A DNA stretch of 64,000 bases from DATCLS01 sp036563805 (GTDB lineage: Bacteria; Actinomycetota; Acidimicrobiia; Acidimicrobiales; VFJN01): contig DATCLS010000053.1 of the NCBI GenBank assembly GCA_036563805.1, positions 62,001 through 126,000 on the forward strand. Reading direction: 5' to 3'. The notes under the pieces were generated by a model. That model was not told where the DNA came from and ran no database searches. It was given only the letters and a program-made list of their open reading frames with translations. Made by a program: the position numbers and the translations under genes. Positions 34,244 through 41,969 of the stretch are shown here, piece after piece. Numbering within the stretch: the first letter of the stretch is position 1; each line of letters begins with the position of its first letter.

Positions 34244-34810
34244 GTGTGGCACGCGTCGGACGAGGCCCTGCTGGCGGGGTACGCCACCGGTGACCCCGAG
34301 GCGGCGGCCGTCTTCGTCCGCCGGTTCCAGGCCCGGGTCGTCGGCCTGGCGCTGCTGATCACCCGCGACCAGGCCGACGCCGAGGAGGTGGCCCAGGACG
34401 CCTTCGTGCGGGCCTGGCGCTACGCCGCCAGCTACGACCCCCGCCGGGGTCCCGTCAGCGGCTGGCTGCTCGGCATCACCCGCAACGTGGCCCTCGACCG
34501 GGTGCGGCTGGCCGACCGCCGCCCCTGGCGGTCCCTGGCCGAGCCGGCGCGCGACCGTCTCGCCGACCCGCCGGACGAGGGCGACGACCTGGCGGCGGCC
34601 GCCGGCCGGCGCGACGAGCTGGCCCGGGTCGCGGACTCGCTCCGGACGCTGCCCGACGAGCAGCGCGAGGCGCTGGTGGCGGTCACGCTGCTGGGCCTGA
34701 GCGCCCGGGAGTACGCCGAGGGGGCGGGCGTACCGCTGGGCACCGCCAAGACCCGGATCCGGCTCGGGCTGCGCAAGCTGCGCGACCGCCTGGGGGTGCG
34801 CGCCCCGTGA
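34244..34810 (+). CDS. ECF-type RNA polymerase sigma factor
   Basis: A 188-residue group 4 sigma factor. Region 2 (about residues 20-85) has VGLALLITRDQADAEEVAQDAFVRAWRYAASYDP and the -10 recognition helix SGWLLGITRNVALDRVR. Region 4 (about 125-180) has LPDEQREALVAVTLLGLSAREYAEGAGVPLGTAKTRIRLGLRKLRD. The GTG start at 34244 has AAAGG a few bases upstream. It overlaps its anti-sigma factor by 4 nt (GTGA), so the two are made together. Ser/Thr or oxidative signals are typical for this class; the actual signal is unknown. Confidence 0.95.
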   Translation: MWHASDEALLAGYATGDPEAAAVFVRRFQARVVGLALLITRDQADAEEVAQDAFVRAWRYAASYDPRRGPVSGWLLGITRNVALDRVRLADRRPWRSLAEPARDRLADPPDEGDDLAAAAGRRDELARVADSLRTLPDEQREALVAVTLLGLSAREYAEGAGVPLGTAKTRIRLGLRKLRDRLGVRAP

Positions 34811-35688
34811 CGCCGCCGACCTGCGACCAGATGCGCGAGCTGGCCCCCGACCTGGCGCTCGGGCTGCTGACCGGCGCCGAGCGGGCGGCGGCGCTCGACC
34901 ACCTCGAGGGCTGCGCCGCCTGCCGGGCCGAGGTGGCGTCGCTCACCGACGTCGGGGAGGCGGTGCTGGCGCTCGCCCCCGAGGTCGAGCCGCCGCCGGG
35001 CTTCACGGCGCGGGTGCTGGACCGCATCGCCGCCGCCCGGGCGGACGAAGCGCGGGGGGACGAAGCCCGGGGGGACGAGGGTCCGGTGGCCGAGCCCCCG
35101 GCGGCCGCGGTTCCCGGCGCGCGGGCGCTCGAGGCGTCCGGGCCGGGCGCCACGCCCGGTCCGGACCACAGGTTGGCGGGGGAGGCGCCGGCCCCCGGGG
35201 ACACGCCCACCCCGGCGGCGGGCCCGTCCCGCCGGTCCCGCCGCCGGTGGGCGGTGCCGGCCGCGGTGGCCGCGGCGGCCGCCGTCCTGGCGGTGGTCGG
35301 GGCCGTCGGGCTGGCGGTCACGAGCGACGACGGCGACGGGGACGGCCGCGGCGGCGCCGAGCTCGCCGCCGAGCTGCGCACGGCCGCCGGCCGGGTGGTC
35401 GGCCGGGCCACCGTGGACGGCGCCGACCCGACCACGCTGACCGTCGAGATGGACGGCTGGCTCGACCGGCCCGGGGCCTACGGCGAGGACGGGGCCCGCA
35501 CCTGGTGGCTGCGGGTCGCCACCCGGGACGGCGGAGAGGAGTCCTATGCGCTGCCGCGCGACCGGGCCGACCCCTGGCACGTCCCGCTCGACGACGGGGG
35601 CGGCCAGGTCGCCTCGGTGGCGGTGGTCGACGAGACCGGCCGCACCTGGTGCTCGGGCTCGTTCGACCCGCCGGCGGCCGATGACTAG
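34807..35688 (+). CDS. Zinc-binding anti-sigma factor with one membrane helix
   Basis: A 293-residue partner of the preceding ECF sigma factor. The N-terminal 85 residues form a ZAS domain with HLEGCAACRAEV (Hx3CxxC). A long Pro/Ala/Glu-rich linker follows, including a duplicated DEARG unit. One transmembrane helix (WAVPAAVAAAAAVLAVVGAVGLAV) precedes an extracytoplasmic RskA-like C-terminal domain (about residues 185-293). The sequence predicts a membrane-held inhibitor that binds the sigma factor and releases it on a signal, usually by proteolysis. Its stop is 12 nt before the Mn riboswitch. Confidence 0.92.
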   Translation: MTPPTCDQMRELAPDLALGLLTGAERAAALDHLEGCAACRAEVASLTDVGEAVLALAPEVEPPPGFTARVLDRIAAARADEARGDEARGDEGPVAEPPAAAVPGARALEASGPGATPGPDHRLAGEAPAPGDTPTPAAGPSRRSRRRWAVPAAVAAAAAVLAVVGAVGLAVTSDDGDGDGRGGAELAAELRTAAGRVVGRATVDGADPTTLTVEMDGWLDRPGAYGEDGARTWWLRVATRDGGEESYALPRDRADPWHVPLDDGGGQVASVAVVDETGRTWCSGSFDPPAADD

Positions 35689-35700
35689 AATTCGGGTTCA

Positions 35701-35815
35701 GAAGGGGAGTAGCCCCACACCCGCGGTTCCCGTGACCGAGGGTGCATCGGTCGTTCGACACACTGGCCAATAGGCCCGGGCGGCCGGCCCGCTGCGGCGG
35801 GTGGGCGAGACCTTC
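35701..35815 (+). promoter_or_regulatory. yybP-ykoY manganese riboswitch
   Basis: The 5' segment has the class-defining GGGGAGTAG (35704-35712) and the 3' segment GGGCGAGACCTTC (35803-35815). GAAGG (35701-35705) can pair with CCTTC (35811-35815) to close the P1 stem. An internal hairpin GACCGA/TCGGTC lies between. These are hallmarks of the Mn2+-sensing yybP-ykoY aptamer. It lies 76 nt before an UPF0016 transporter gene, a typical target, so Mn excess should raise exporter expression. Confidence 0.88.
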
Positions 35816-35891
35816 GATCACTGGACGATCGCTGTCCGGGATCGAGGTCGCGTGCCCCCTCCTCCCGGTCAGCAGGACCGAGGAGAGCGCC

Positions 35892-36458
35892 GTGGGACCA
35901 CTGTTCGCCGCCCTGGGACTGGTGTTCGTCGCCGAGCTGGGCGACAAGACCCAGCTCGTCGCCTTGGGCTTCGGGGCCCGCCACCGGCTCGCGCCGGTGC
36001 TGGCAGGCGTGGTGACCGCCTACGCGGCCTGCAACCTGCTGTCGGTGGTCGTCGGCGGGCTGCTGGGCGCCGCCCTCCCCACCCGGGGGATCGGCCTGGT
36101 CGGCGGCGTGCTCTTCCTGGCCCTCGCCGTCTGGAACCTCCGCCAGGACGACGAGGACGAGGAGGGCGAGGTCGGCGGCGACCGCATCGCCGCCCGGGCG
36201 GTGTTCGCCTCGGTGGCGACCACCATGTTCCTCGCCGAGCTGGGCGACAAGACCATGCTGGCCACCGCCACGCTGGCCGCCCAGAACGAGCCCGTCCTCG
36301 TCTGGATCGGGGCCACGCTCGGGATCGTCGCCAGCGGCGTGCTCGGCGTCCTGCTGGGCCGGGCCTTCGGGGCACGCCTGCCGGCCCACGTCACCCGCAT
36401 CGGGTCGTCGGTGCTGTTCGCCGGGTTCGGGCTCGGGCTCCTGATCGCCAACATCTGA
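35892..36458 (+). CDS. UPF0016/GDT1 family manganese (calcium) exporter
   Basis: A 188-residue membrane protein with two halves, each carrying the family signature E-x-G-D-K-T: FVAELGDKTQLVALGF and FLAELGDKTMLATATL. Each half contributes about three helices, and an acidic linker (DDEDEEGEVGG) joins them. Family members such as MneA and Gdt1/TMEM165 move Mn2+ or Ca2+. The GTG at 35892 has AGGAGA 5 nt upstream. The preceding yybP-ykoY element strongly supports manganese export. A 41-bp tandem repeat follows the gene. Confidence 0.95.
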   Translation: MGPLFAALGLVFVAELGDKTQLVALGFGARHRLAPVLAGVVTAYAACNLLSVVVGGLLGAALPTRGIGLVGGVLFLALAVWNLRQDDEDEEGEVGGDRIAARAVFASVATTMFLAELGDKTMLATATLAAQNEPVLVWIGATLGIVASGVLGVLLGRAFGARLPAHVTRIGSSVLFAGFGLGLLIANI

Positions 36459-36469
36459 GCGCCGGCGTC

Positions 36470-36579
36470 GAGCGGCGGCTACCGGCCGCCGGTGACCGAG
36501 CGGCGGCTATCGGTGCCCGCGGTCGAGACCCGGCGGCCGAGCGGTGGCTACCGGTGCCCGCGGTCGAGACCCGGCGGCC
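36470..36579 (+). repeat. 41-bp intergenic tandem repeat (about 2.6 copies)
   Basis: Units 36498-36538 and 36539-36579 match at 39 of 41 positions; a partial, diverged unit precedes at 36470-36497. It starts 12 nt after the exporter stop and ends about 50 nt before the cobalamin riboswitch. No open frame of note crosses it. Confidence 0.85.
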
Positions 36580-36631
36580 GCGTCGGCCGGTGACCACCGG
36601 CCCCGGATCGGCTAGCGTTCGGGCCAGGACA

Positions 36632-36770
36632 CGGTTCAGGGAAGTCGGTGCGAATCCGACGCGGTCCCGCCACTGTGACCGGGGAGCGAACCCCGACGAC
36701 GCCACTGGGCAGCGACGCCTGGGAAGGCCGGGGCGAGCGGTGATCCGGGAGCCAGGAGACCGACCGTGAC
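36632..36770 (+). promoter_or_regulatory. Cobalamin (B12) riboswitch
   Basis: The core has GGGAAGTCGGTGCGAATCCG, then GCGGTCCCGCCACTGTGA, and the B12 box GAGCCAGGAGACCG near the 3' end. All are highly conserved in cobalamin riboswitches. It precedes the cobalt-transport gene cbtB, so high cobalamin should lower cobalt uptake. A 10-bp perfect palindromic stem (36773-36792) just after the B12 box and before the ribosome-binding site is a likely expression platform. Confidence 0.95.
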
Positions 36771-36772
36771 CC

Positions 36773-36792
36773 AGTGGGCCGGCCGGCCCACT
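36773..36792 (+). promoter_or_regulatory. Palindromic stem between B12 box and cbtB ribosome-binding site
   Basis: AGTGGGCCGG is followed directly by its reverse complement. It starts 3 nt after the B12 aptamer and ends 10 nt before the GGAGGAGA ribosome-binding site, so it may switch access to translation. Confidence 0.5.
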
Positions 36793-36818
36793 CCACGAGG
36801 ATGGAGGAGACGCAACAG

Positions 36819-37019
36819 ATGGCCGCAATCACCACCCGCCCCGAGGTCACCGTCCCGGTTTCCCGCTGGGGCTACGTTTTGCTGCTCGCCGCGATCGGTG
36901 TGCTCTACCTGGTGAGCTTCGAGGCCGGGCCCCTGTCCGAGGCGATGGGCCAGGCCGGCAGCTTCTTCCACGAGCTGTTCCACGACGGGCGCCACATGCT
37001 CGGCGTGCCCTGCCACTAG
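36819..37019 (+). CDS. cbtB: CbtB-type cobalt transporter small subunit
   Basis: A 66-residue protein with one transmembrane helix (WGYVLLLAAIGVLYLVSF) and a His-rich C-terminal tail, FHELFHDGRHMLGVPCH, that can bind metal. This matches the small CbtB subunit predicted to work with CbtA in cobalt uptake for cobalamin synthesis. The ATG has GGAGGAGA 8 nt upstream. It lies directly under a cobalamin riboswitch, and cbtA follows after 16 nt. Confidence 0.93.
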   Translation: MAAITTRPEVTVPVSRWGYVLLLAAIGVLYLVSFEAGPLSEAMGQAGSFFHELFHDGRHMLGVPCH

Positions 37020-37035
37020 TCCGAGGCTCGGTCCC

Positions 37036-37836
37036 GTGACAATCGAGGCGCTGCGCCGGTTCGATCCGACGCGGCTGGGTCCGCTCGCCCTCACGGCCGC
37101 GGCCGTGGGGCTGCTGGCCGGCATCGTCGCCGCGCTGTTCGCCACCGTCGCTGGCGAGCCGGCGATCGAGGACGCCATCGCCATCGAGGAGGCGCAGGCC
37201 GAGGCCGAGGGCGCCGCCCCCGACGATGCCGCCGAGGAGGCCGAGGTCTCCCGGTCCGACCAGCGGGGCGTCGGCCTGTTCGCCGCCTACGCCCTGACCG
37301 GGGCGGCGTTCGGGGGCCTGCTCGCCCTCACCGCCCACGGCCTGCGGCGCGGCCGGCCCGACGTCTGGAAACGGGTGGTCATGGGCGGCGCCATCCTGGC
37401 CGGCGCGGTCACGGTGGCGCCGTGGCTCAAGTACCCGCCCAACCCGCCGGCGGTCGGCGACCCCGACACGCTGGCCGAGCGGCAGTCGTGGTACGTCACG
37501 ACGATCCTGGTGGCGGCGCTGGTGGGGCTGGGGGCGACGATCCTGGCCCGGCGGCTGCGCGACGCCGGCTGGCCCGACCACCGGCGCCTGGCCGCGGTGG
37601 CGGCCGCGGTCGTCGCGCCCATGCTGGTCGTCTTCGCCGCCTTCCCGCCCGGGCCCGACGAGGTCCCGGTGCCCGCCCAGCTGGTCTGGCGGTTCCGGGT
37701 GGCGTCGTTGGGCGCCAACCTCACGCTGTGGGGGGTGCTGACGCTGGCGGTGGCGTGGCTGGCGGCGGAGGCCCAGGCCCACCTGCCGGGCGCCGACGAC
37801 GACCGCCGTCCGGCGCCGGTCAGCGGCCGCCGCTGA
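37036..37836 (+). CDS. cbtA: CbtA-type cobalt transporter membrane subunit
   Basis: A 266-residue membrane protein with about five to six helices, matching the predicted cobalt transporter subunit CbtA. The first helix is followed by GEPAIEDAIAIEEAQAEAEG, a conserved acidic segment of the family. The middle has WLKYPPNPPAVGDPDTLAERQSWY, also a family hallmark, and VAPWLK precedes it. A GTG start follows cbtB closely, so they form an operon under the cobalamin riboswitch. Confidence 0.93.
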   Translation: MTIEALRRFDPTRLGPLALTAAAVGLLAGIVAALFATVAGEPAIEDAIAIEEAQAEAEGAAPDDAAEEAEVSRSDQRGVGLFAAYALTGAAFGGLLALTAHGLRRGRPDVWKRVVMGGAILAGAVTVAPWLKYPPNPPAVGDPDTLAERQSWYVTTILVAALVGLGATILARRLRDAGWPDHRRLAAVAAAVVAPMLVVFAAFPPGPDEVPVPAQLVWRFRVASLGANLTLWGVLTLAVAWLAAEAQAHLPGADDDRRPAPVSGRR

Positions 37837-37926
37837 CGTCGAGGATGGCGCCCGTCGGCCGCCGGGCGGGGTCGTCGGCCCGCCGGCGTCAGCCCGCTGT
37901 CATCCGGCGGCCGTGACCCTCGGCCG

Positions 37927-39021
37927 TCAGCCCGCCGCCGGGGTCAGCGGGTGGTCGACGAAGAACTCCCACATGACCTCGTTGGCCGAGATCGCCATCG
38001 TCGTCGTCCCCATGATCTCCTCGAGCGAGGCCGAGAACTCGCTGCCCGGCCAGGTGTGGCCGCCGCCCTCGACGCGGTAGAGGGCGACGTCGGCGCCGTC
38101 GGGGCACGGGTAGCGCTCGACGGTCACGTCGTCGGCCACCTCCTCGGCCTCGGGCTCGGCGTCGCAGCCGTTGCGCTCGGCCCAGGCGGCGGTGATCTCG
38201 GGCACACTGGGCTCGTCGGACCCGCCCGTGGTGGGCGGCGGGGCGTCGCCCACCGTGCCGCCCGAGCCGTCGGGCGCGGGCAGGTCGGCGACGGCTGGGC
38301 CGAGACCGCCCTCGAACGACACGAACTGGTCGTCGGTGCCGTGGAAGGCGACGACGGGGACGGGGCGGGCGGGGTCGCAGCCGTCGACGTCCTGGATGCC
38401 GGCGACCGGGGCCACGGCCGCCACCCGGTCGGCGTAGGCGCACGCCACCGCCGAGGTCATGAACGCGCCGTTGGACAGGCCGGTGACGTAGACCCGGTTG
38501 GTGTCGACGCACAGCGTCTCCTCGGCCTCGTCGAGCAGGTCGCCGATGAACGCCATGTCCTCGCCGTCGAGCGAGGTGTCCCAGCGGGGGACCTCCCCTT
38601 GGCCGTGGGGGGTGAGGGTCACGAACCCCTCCTGCTCGCCGTAGGCGGCCAGGTCGGACATCTGGGTGTGGACCTCAGCCCCCTCGGCGTAGCCGTGGAT
38701 GTCGACGACCAGGGGCACGGGCGTGCGGCCGTCGTGGGCCTCGGGCACGTGGCGCAGGTACCAGCGCTCGCGTCCGCCGGAGGTCGTCGTGACCCGCTCG
38801 TCGCCGGCCGGCACCGGGTCGGCCGCCTCGCAGCCCGCCGACGGGGCGGGCTCGACCGCCTCGCGGGCCTCGCCGGCCTCGGCGGTGGCGTCGTCCGGTC
38901 CGCCGGTGCCGGGGTCGTCGCCGCCGTCGTCGTCCCCCGAGCAGGCGCCCAGCGCCAGCACGGCGGCGGCCGCCAGCGCGGCCAGGCGCCCGACCGCCGT
39001 CCGCAGCGAGCTCGTATGCAT
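37927..39021 (-). CDS. Secreted lipoprotein esterase, PHB-depolymerase (LpqC) type
   Basis: A 364-residue alpha/beta hydrolase. The N-terminus is a lipoprotein signal with lipobox ALGAC, followed by an acidic, Gly-rich linker. The catalytic Ser is in VTGLSNGAFMTSAVACAYAD, the Asp in HGTDDQFVSFEGG, and the His in GGGHTWPG. This is the poly(3-hydroxybutyrate) depolymerase/feruloyl-esterase-like family. A 40-residue Gly/Pro-rich insert lies between the Asp and His. It is probably anchored outside the membrane and acts on an ester polymer or lipid; the substrate is unknown. A G-rich ribosome-binding site precedes the ATG. Confidence 0.92.
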   Translation of the reverse strand: MHTSSLRTAVGRLAALAAAAVLALGACSGDDDGGDDPGTGGPDDATAEAGEAREAVEPAPSAGCEAADPVPAGDERVTTTSGGRERWYLRHVPEAHDGRTPVPLVVDIHGYAEGAEVHTQMSDLAAYGEQEGFVTLTPHGQGEVPRWDTSLDGEDMAFIGDLLDEAEETLCVDTNRVYVTGLSNGAFMTSAVACAYADRVAAVAPVAGIQDVDGCDPARPVPVVAFHGTDDQFVSFEGGLGPAVADLPAPDGSGGTVGDAPPPTTGGSDEPSVPEITAAWAERNGCDAEPEAEEVADDVTVERYPCPDGADVALYRVEGGGHTWPGSEFSASLEEIMGTTTMAISANEVMWEFFVDHPLTPAAG

Positions 39022-39165
39022 CGGCCCCCCTTGTCCCCCGTGTGTCCCCCGTGTGGGTCCCCCTGCTGCTCCCGCCGGGACCCTACCCGAGGTAACTGGT
39101 TGTTCGTCAGGTCGGATGGTCCGAGTTCGAACCGTCGGGCTGAGCGGCCGGTCCGGGTGCGGCCG

Positions 39166-40212
39166 TCAGGCGATGTCGACCAGGCCCCAGTCGAGGGCCG
39201 TCTCGGCGTCGAGGACGGCGCCGGTGAGGGCCATCCAGGCCGTCCGCTGGCGGCCGATGCGCCGGGGGATCGTGACCGTCCCGCCCGCCCCGGGGATCAG
39301 GCCCATGCGGATCTCCGGCAGCTGGAACGTGGCGTCGGGGGCGGCGACCACCCGGGCCGCCAGCGCCGCCAGCTCGATGCCGGCACCGATGCAGGCCCCG
39401 TGCACGTGGGCCGTCGTGCGGTCGGCGCACCGGCGCAGGGCCCGCGCCGGGCTCCGGCTGACCCGGACCAGGTGGGCGGTGACCGGGTCGGGCGTCGTGC
39501 CGAACTCGTCGAGATCGCCGCCGGCGCAGAACGCCGGCCCGGCGCCGCGGAAGTCGACCCGGTCGATGGTGGGGTCGAGGGCGGCCAGGTCGAACGCCTG
39601 CACGAGGGCGTCCCGGGTGGCGGCGTCGACCGCGTTGCGGACGTGGGGGCGCTGCAGCCGGACCACCAGCGTCCCGTCCCGCCGGGTGACCTCGACCGGC
39701 GCCTCGTCCCGGGGGCGGGGCGGGCGCGGCTCGCGGCTCTCGAGCCACGACTTGAACTCGGAGCCGGCCTGGAGCGTCGAGTAGGCCAGCGACTCCGCCA
39801 CCAGCGCGTCGTCGAACGACAGGTCCCGGCCCATGCGCAGGACCTGGACCAGGGCGGTGGCGGCCCGGGGCGCGCACAGCACGCTGAGCGTCAGGGTGGA
39901 CAGCGCCCGGTCGATGCCCTCAGGGCAGCTCCGCCACGGGCGGGGCGCGTTCGGGACGTCGGTGAGGAGCACGTCGAGGTCGGGCGGGTGGGCGAGGGTG
40001 CGGGGGAGCGACCCGATGCCGACGACGACGCAGGGGAGGTGGCGGGCGACGGCCGCCAAGGCGGGGGCCTTGGCGTCGTCGATGTCGACGGCCAGGAGGG
40101 AGTTCCCGGCCAGGGGGCCGACGTTCTCGCGCGCCAAGCCCCCGTCGAGCATGTCGAACACCTGCGCCGGCGTGACGACGGGAACGCCGACGGCATCCAT
40201 CTGGGGGGTCAT
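39166..40212 (-). CDS. Enoyl-CoA hydratase family protein with long N-terminal domain
   Basis: A 348-residue protein. Residues about 165-348 are a crotonase domain with FCAGGDLDEFG, HVHGACIGAGIELAALAARVVA and LPEIRMGLIPGAGGTVTIPRRIG. The first 160 residues are not part of the usual crotonase fold. They include LDGGLARENVGPLAGNSLLAVDIDDAK and a segment with LTDVPNAPRPW, and may bind a partner or part of the substrate. The gene is divergent from a CoA-transferase gene only 23 nt away. TACGGT 7 nt before its ATG suggests a leaderless mRNA. Confidence 0.9.
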   Translation of the reverse strand: MTPQMDAVGVPVVTPAQVFDMLDGGLARENVGPLAGNSLLAVDIDDAKAPALAAVARHLPCVVVGIGSLPRTLAHPPDLDVLLTDVPNAPRPWRSCPEGIDRALSTLTLSVLCAPRAATALVQVLRMGRDLSFDDALVAESLAYSTLQAGSEFKSWLESREPRPPRPRDEAPVEVTRRDGTLVVRLQRPHVRNAVDAATRDALVQAFDLAALDPTIDRVDFRGAGPAFCAGGDLDEFGTTPDPVTAHLVRVSRSPARALRRCADRTTAHVHGACIGAGIELAALAARVVAAPDATFQLPEIRMGLIPGAGGTVTIPRRIGRQRTAWMALTGAVLDAETALDWGLVDIA

Positions 40213-40219
40213 GGGGTGA

Positions 40220-40229
40220 ACCGTAACCT
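40220..40229. promoter_or_regulatory. Overlapping -10 boxes of two divergent leaderless genes
   Basis: On the minus strand TACGGT (40220-40225) lies 7 nt before ATG 40212. On the plus strand TAACCT (40224-40229) lies 6 nt before GTG 40236. The two boxes share 2 bp. Confidence 0.6.
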
Positions 40230-40235
40230 GGTGAG

Positions 40236-41969
40236 GTGACCGAGCGTGACGATCGGAGCGCCGAGAAGGTTACGGGTGGGGACCAGGAATTTTCCCGGTT
40301 GGCCCGGTTCCTCGCCCGAGAGCTGGCGTTACCCGTGCTCACGCTGCGTGCGGACGCGGGGGACCGGGGTTCCGAGGGTCCGACGGACTCGCACGGCGCG
40401 TCGGCCGCGTGGGCGGCGTGCGGGGCCATGTGGCTGACCGGGCACCCGGACGGGCCGCCCTTGGCGCCGGCAGGTGCAGTGGCCCCGGCGGTGGGGGCGG
40501 CGGTCCGGGCGGCGGTCCGGCTGGGAGCCGCCTGGGCGGGCGGTCCCGGCGGGGCCCGCGGGGCCGCGGGCGGCTCGGGTGCGGGCGGCCGGGCGAGCGG
40601 ACCCGGTGCGGCCGCCGCGGGGACGGGCCCGGGCGGCGCCGCGGGCGGTGTGGCCGGAACCGCCAGCGGAGCCGGCGTCGAGGTCGGGGCCGCCGGCGGG
40701 ACCGTCGGGGACGGGGCCGGCGAGGTGGCCGACGTGCTTACCGGGCGGGCGGCGTGGCTCGGGCTGCGCCGGGCGGGCCGGACGTCGGCCAACGGGTCGT
40801 GCCGGCTGCTGCCGGCGGCCGACGGGTGGGTGGCGGTCAATCTGGCCCGGCCGAGCGACGTGGAGGCCGTGCCGGCGCTCATCGAGCGGTCGGTGGACGG
40901 CGACCCGTGGGCGGCGCTCGCCCGGGCCGTCGCCGGCCTGCCGGCCGCCGCCGTCGTGGAGCGGGCCGGGCTGCTCGGCCTGCCGGTGGCGGCGCTGCCC
41001 GCCGACCGCGCCGAGGGCTCCGGCGCCGAGGCCGGCCCGTCCGCCGAGCCCGGGCCCGTGGGGACCGGGCCGGACGAGCCCGGGCCGTTCCGGGCGTTCC
41101 GGCGGGGCGAGGCCCGGGCGGGCGGTACCTGGCCGGCCGGGGGTCCGGACGGGGCGCGTCCGCTGGTGGTCGACCTGTCGTCGATGTGGGCCGGGCCCCT
41201 GTGCGCCCGGCTGCTGGGCCGGGCCGGCCTGCGGGTGGTGAAGGTGGAGAGCACGGCCCGACCCGACGGCGCCCGGGCGGGCGACGCCCGGTTCTACGCC
41301 TGGCTGCACGCCGGGCACGAGAGCGTGGCCCTCGACTTGGCCCAGGAGTCGGGGCGGCGGGCGCTGCGCGACCTCGTGGGCTGGGCCGACGTCGTGCTCG
41401 AGTCGTCCCGCCCCCGGGCGCTGGCCCAGCTGGGCGTCGAGGCCGAGCGGGTCGTGGCCGCCCGACCCGGCGTCACGTGGGTGAGCATCACCGGGTACGG
41501 ACGGGAGCAGCCGGGGGCCGGCCGGGTGGCGTTCGGCGACGACGCCGCCGTGGCCGCCGGCCTGGTGGCCCGCGACGACCGGGGCGAGCCGGTCTTCTGC
41601 GCCGACGCCGTGGCCGACCCGATCACCGGCCTCTACGCCGCGGTGGGTGCGTTGGCCTCGCAGGCGGTCGGAGGCGGGCACCTGCTCGAGGTGGCCATGG
41701 TCGAGGCTGCCCGGTTCGCCGCCGCCACCCCGGCACGGCCCGTGGCCGCGGTCGAGGCGGGTCCGGGCCGCTGGGTGGTGCCCGGCGCCGCCGGGTCGCC
41801 GTCCCAGCCGGTTGTCCCCCCGGCCCCGCCCCGGCTCGACCCGGGCGCCCTCGACGCCGTCCGCCCCCTCGGCGCCGACACTGGCCGCCTCCTCGCCGAG
41901 CTCAGGTCCCCCGCCGCCCCGCTCGGCGGGCGGCGGGAGCGTGGGACGGCTGGGGGTGGGGGGTGCTGA
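40236..41969 (+). CDS. CoA-transferase (CaiB/BaiF-like), apparently permuted, with Gly/Ala-rich insert
   Basis: A 577-residue protein of the class III CoA-transferase family. The usual N-terminal half (VVDLSSMWAGPLCARLLGRAGLRVVKVES, then ARFYAWLHAGHESVALDL) lies at residues about 305-530. Segments that normally come later in the family (LTGHPDGPPL and DGWVAVNLARPSDVEAV) lie before it, at about 65-230. This is a permuted order or a fused degenerate copy. A run of about 80 residues (about 75-155) is almost only Gly and Ala. The GTG start is preceded by TAACCT, 6 nt away. Together with the adjacent hydratase and amidohydrolase it suggests an acyl-CoA pathway. Confidence 0.88.
   Translation: MTERDDRSAEKVTGGDQEFSRLARFLARELALPVLTLRADAGDRGSEGPTDSHGASAAWAACGAMWLTGHPDGPPLAPAGAVAPAVGAAVRAAVRLGAAWAGGPGGARGAAGGSGAGGRASGPGAAAAGTGPGGAAGGVAGTASGAGVEVGAAGGTVGDGAGEVADVLTGRAAWLGLRRAGRTSANGSCRLLPAADGWVAVNLARPSDVEAVPALIERSVDGDPWAALARAVAGLPAAAVVERAGLLGLPVAALPADRAEGSGAEAGPSAEPGPVGTGPDEPGPFRAFRRGEARAGGTWPAGGPDGARPLVVDLSSMWAGPLCARLLGRAGLRVVKVESTARPDGARAGDARFYAWLHAGHESVALDLAQESGRRALRDLVGWADVVLESSRPRALAQLGVEAERVVAARPGVTWVSITGYGREQPGAGRVAFGDDAAVAAGLVARDDRGEPVFCADAVADPITGLYAAVGALASQAVGGGHLLEVAMVEAARFAAATPARPVAAVEAGPGRWVVPGAAGSPSQPVVPPAPPRLDPGALDAVRPLGADTGRLLAELRSPAAPLGGRRERGTAGGGGC

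Noticed and set aside
36470..36579. Possible CRISPR-like repeats
   Set aside because: The 41-bp units are directly adjacent with no spacers, so this is a tandem repeat.
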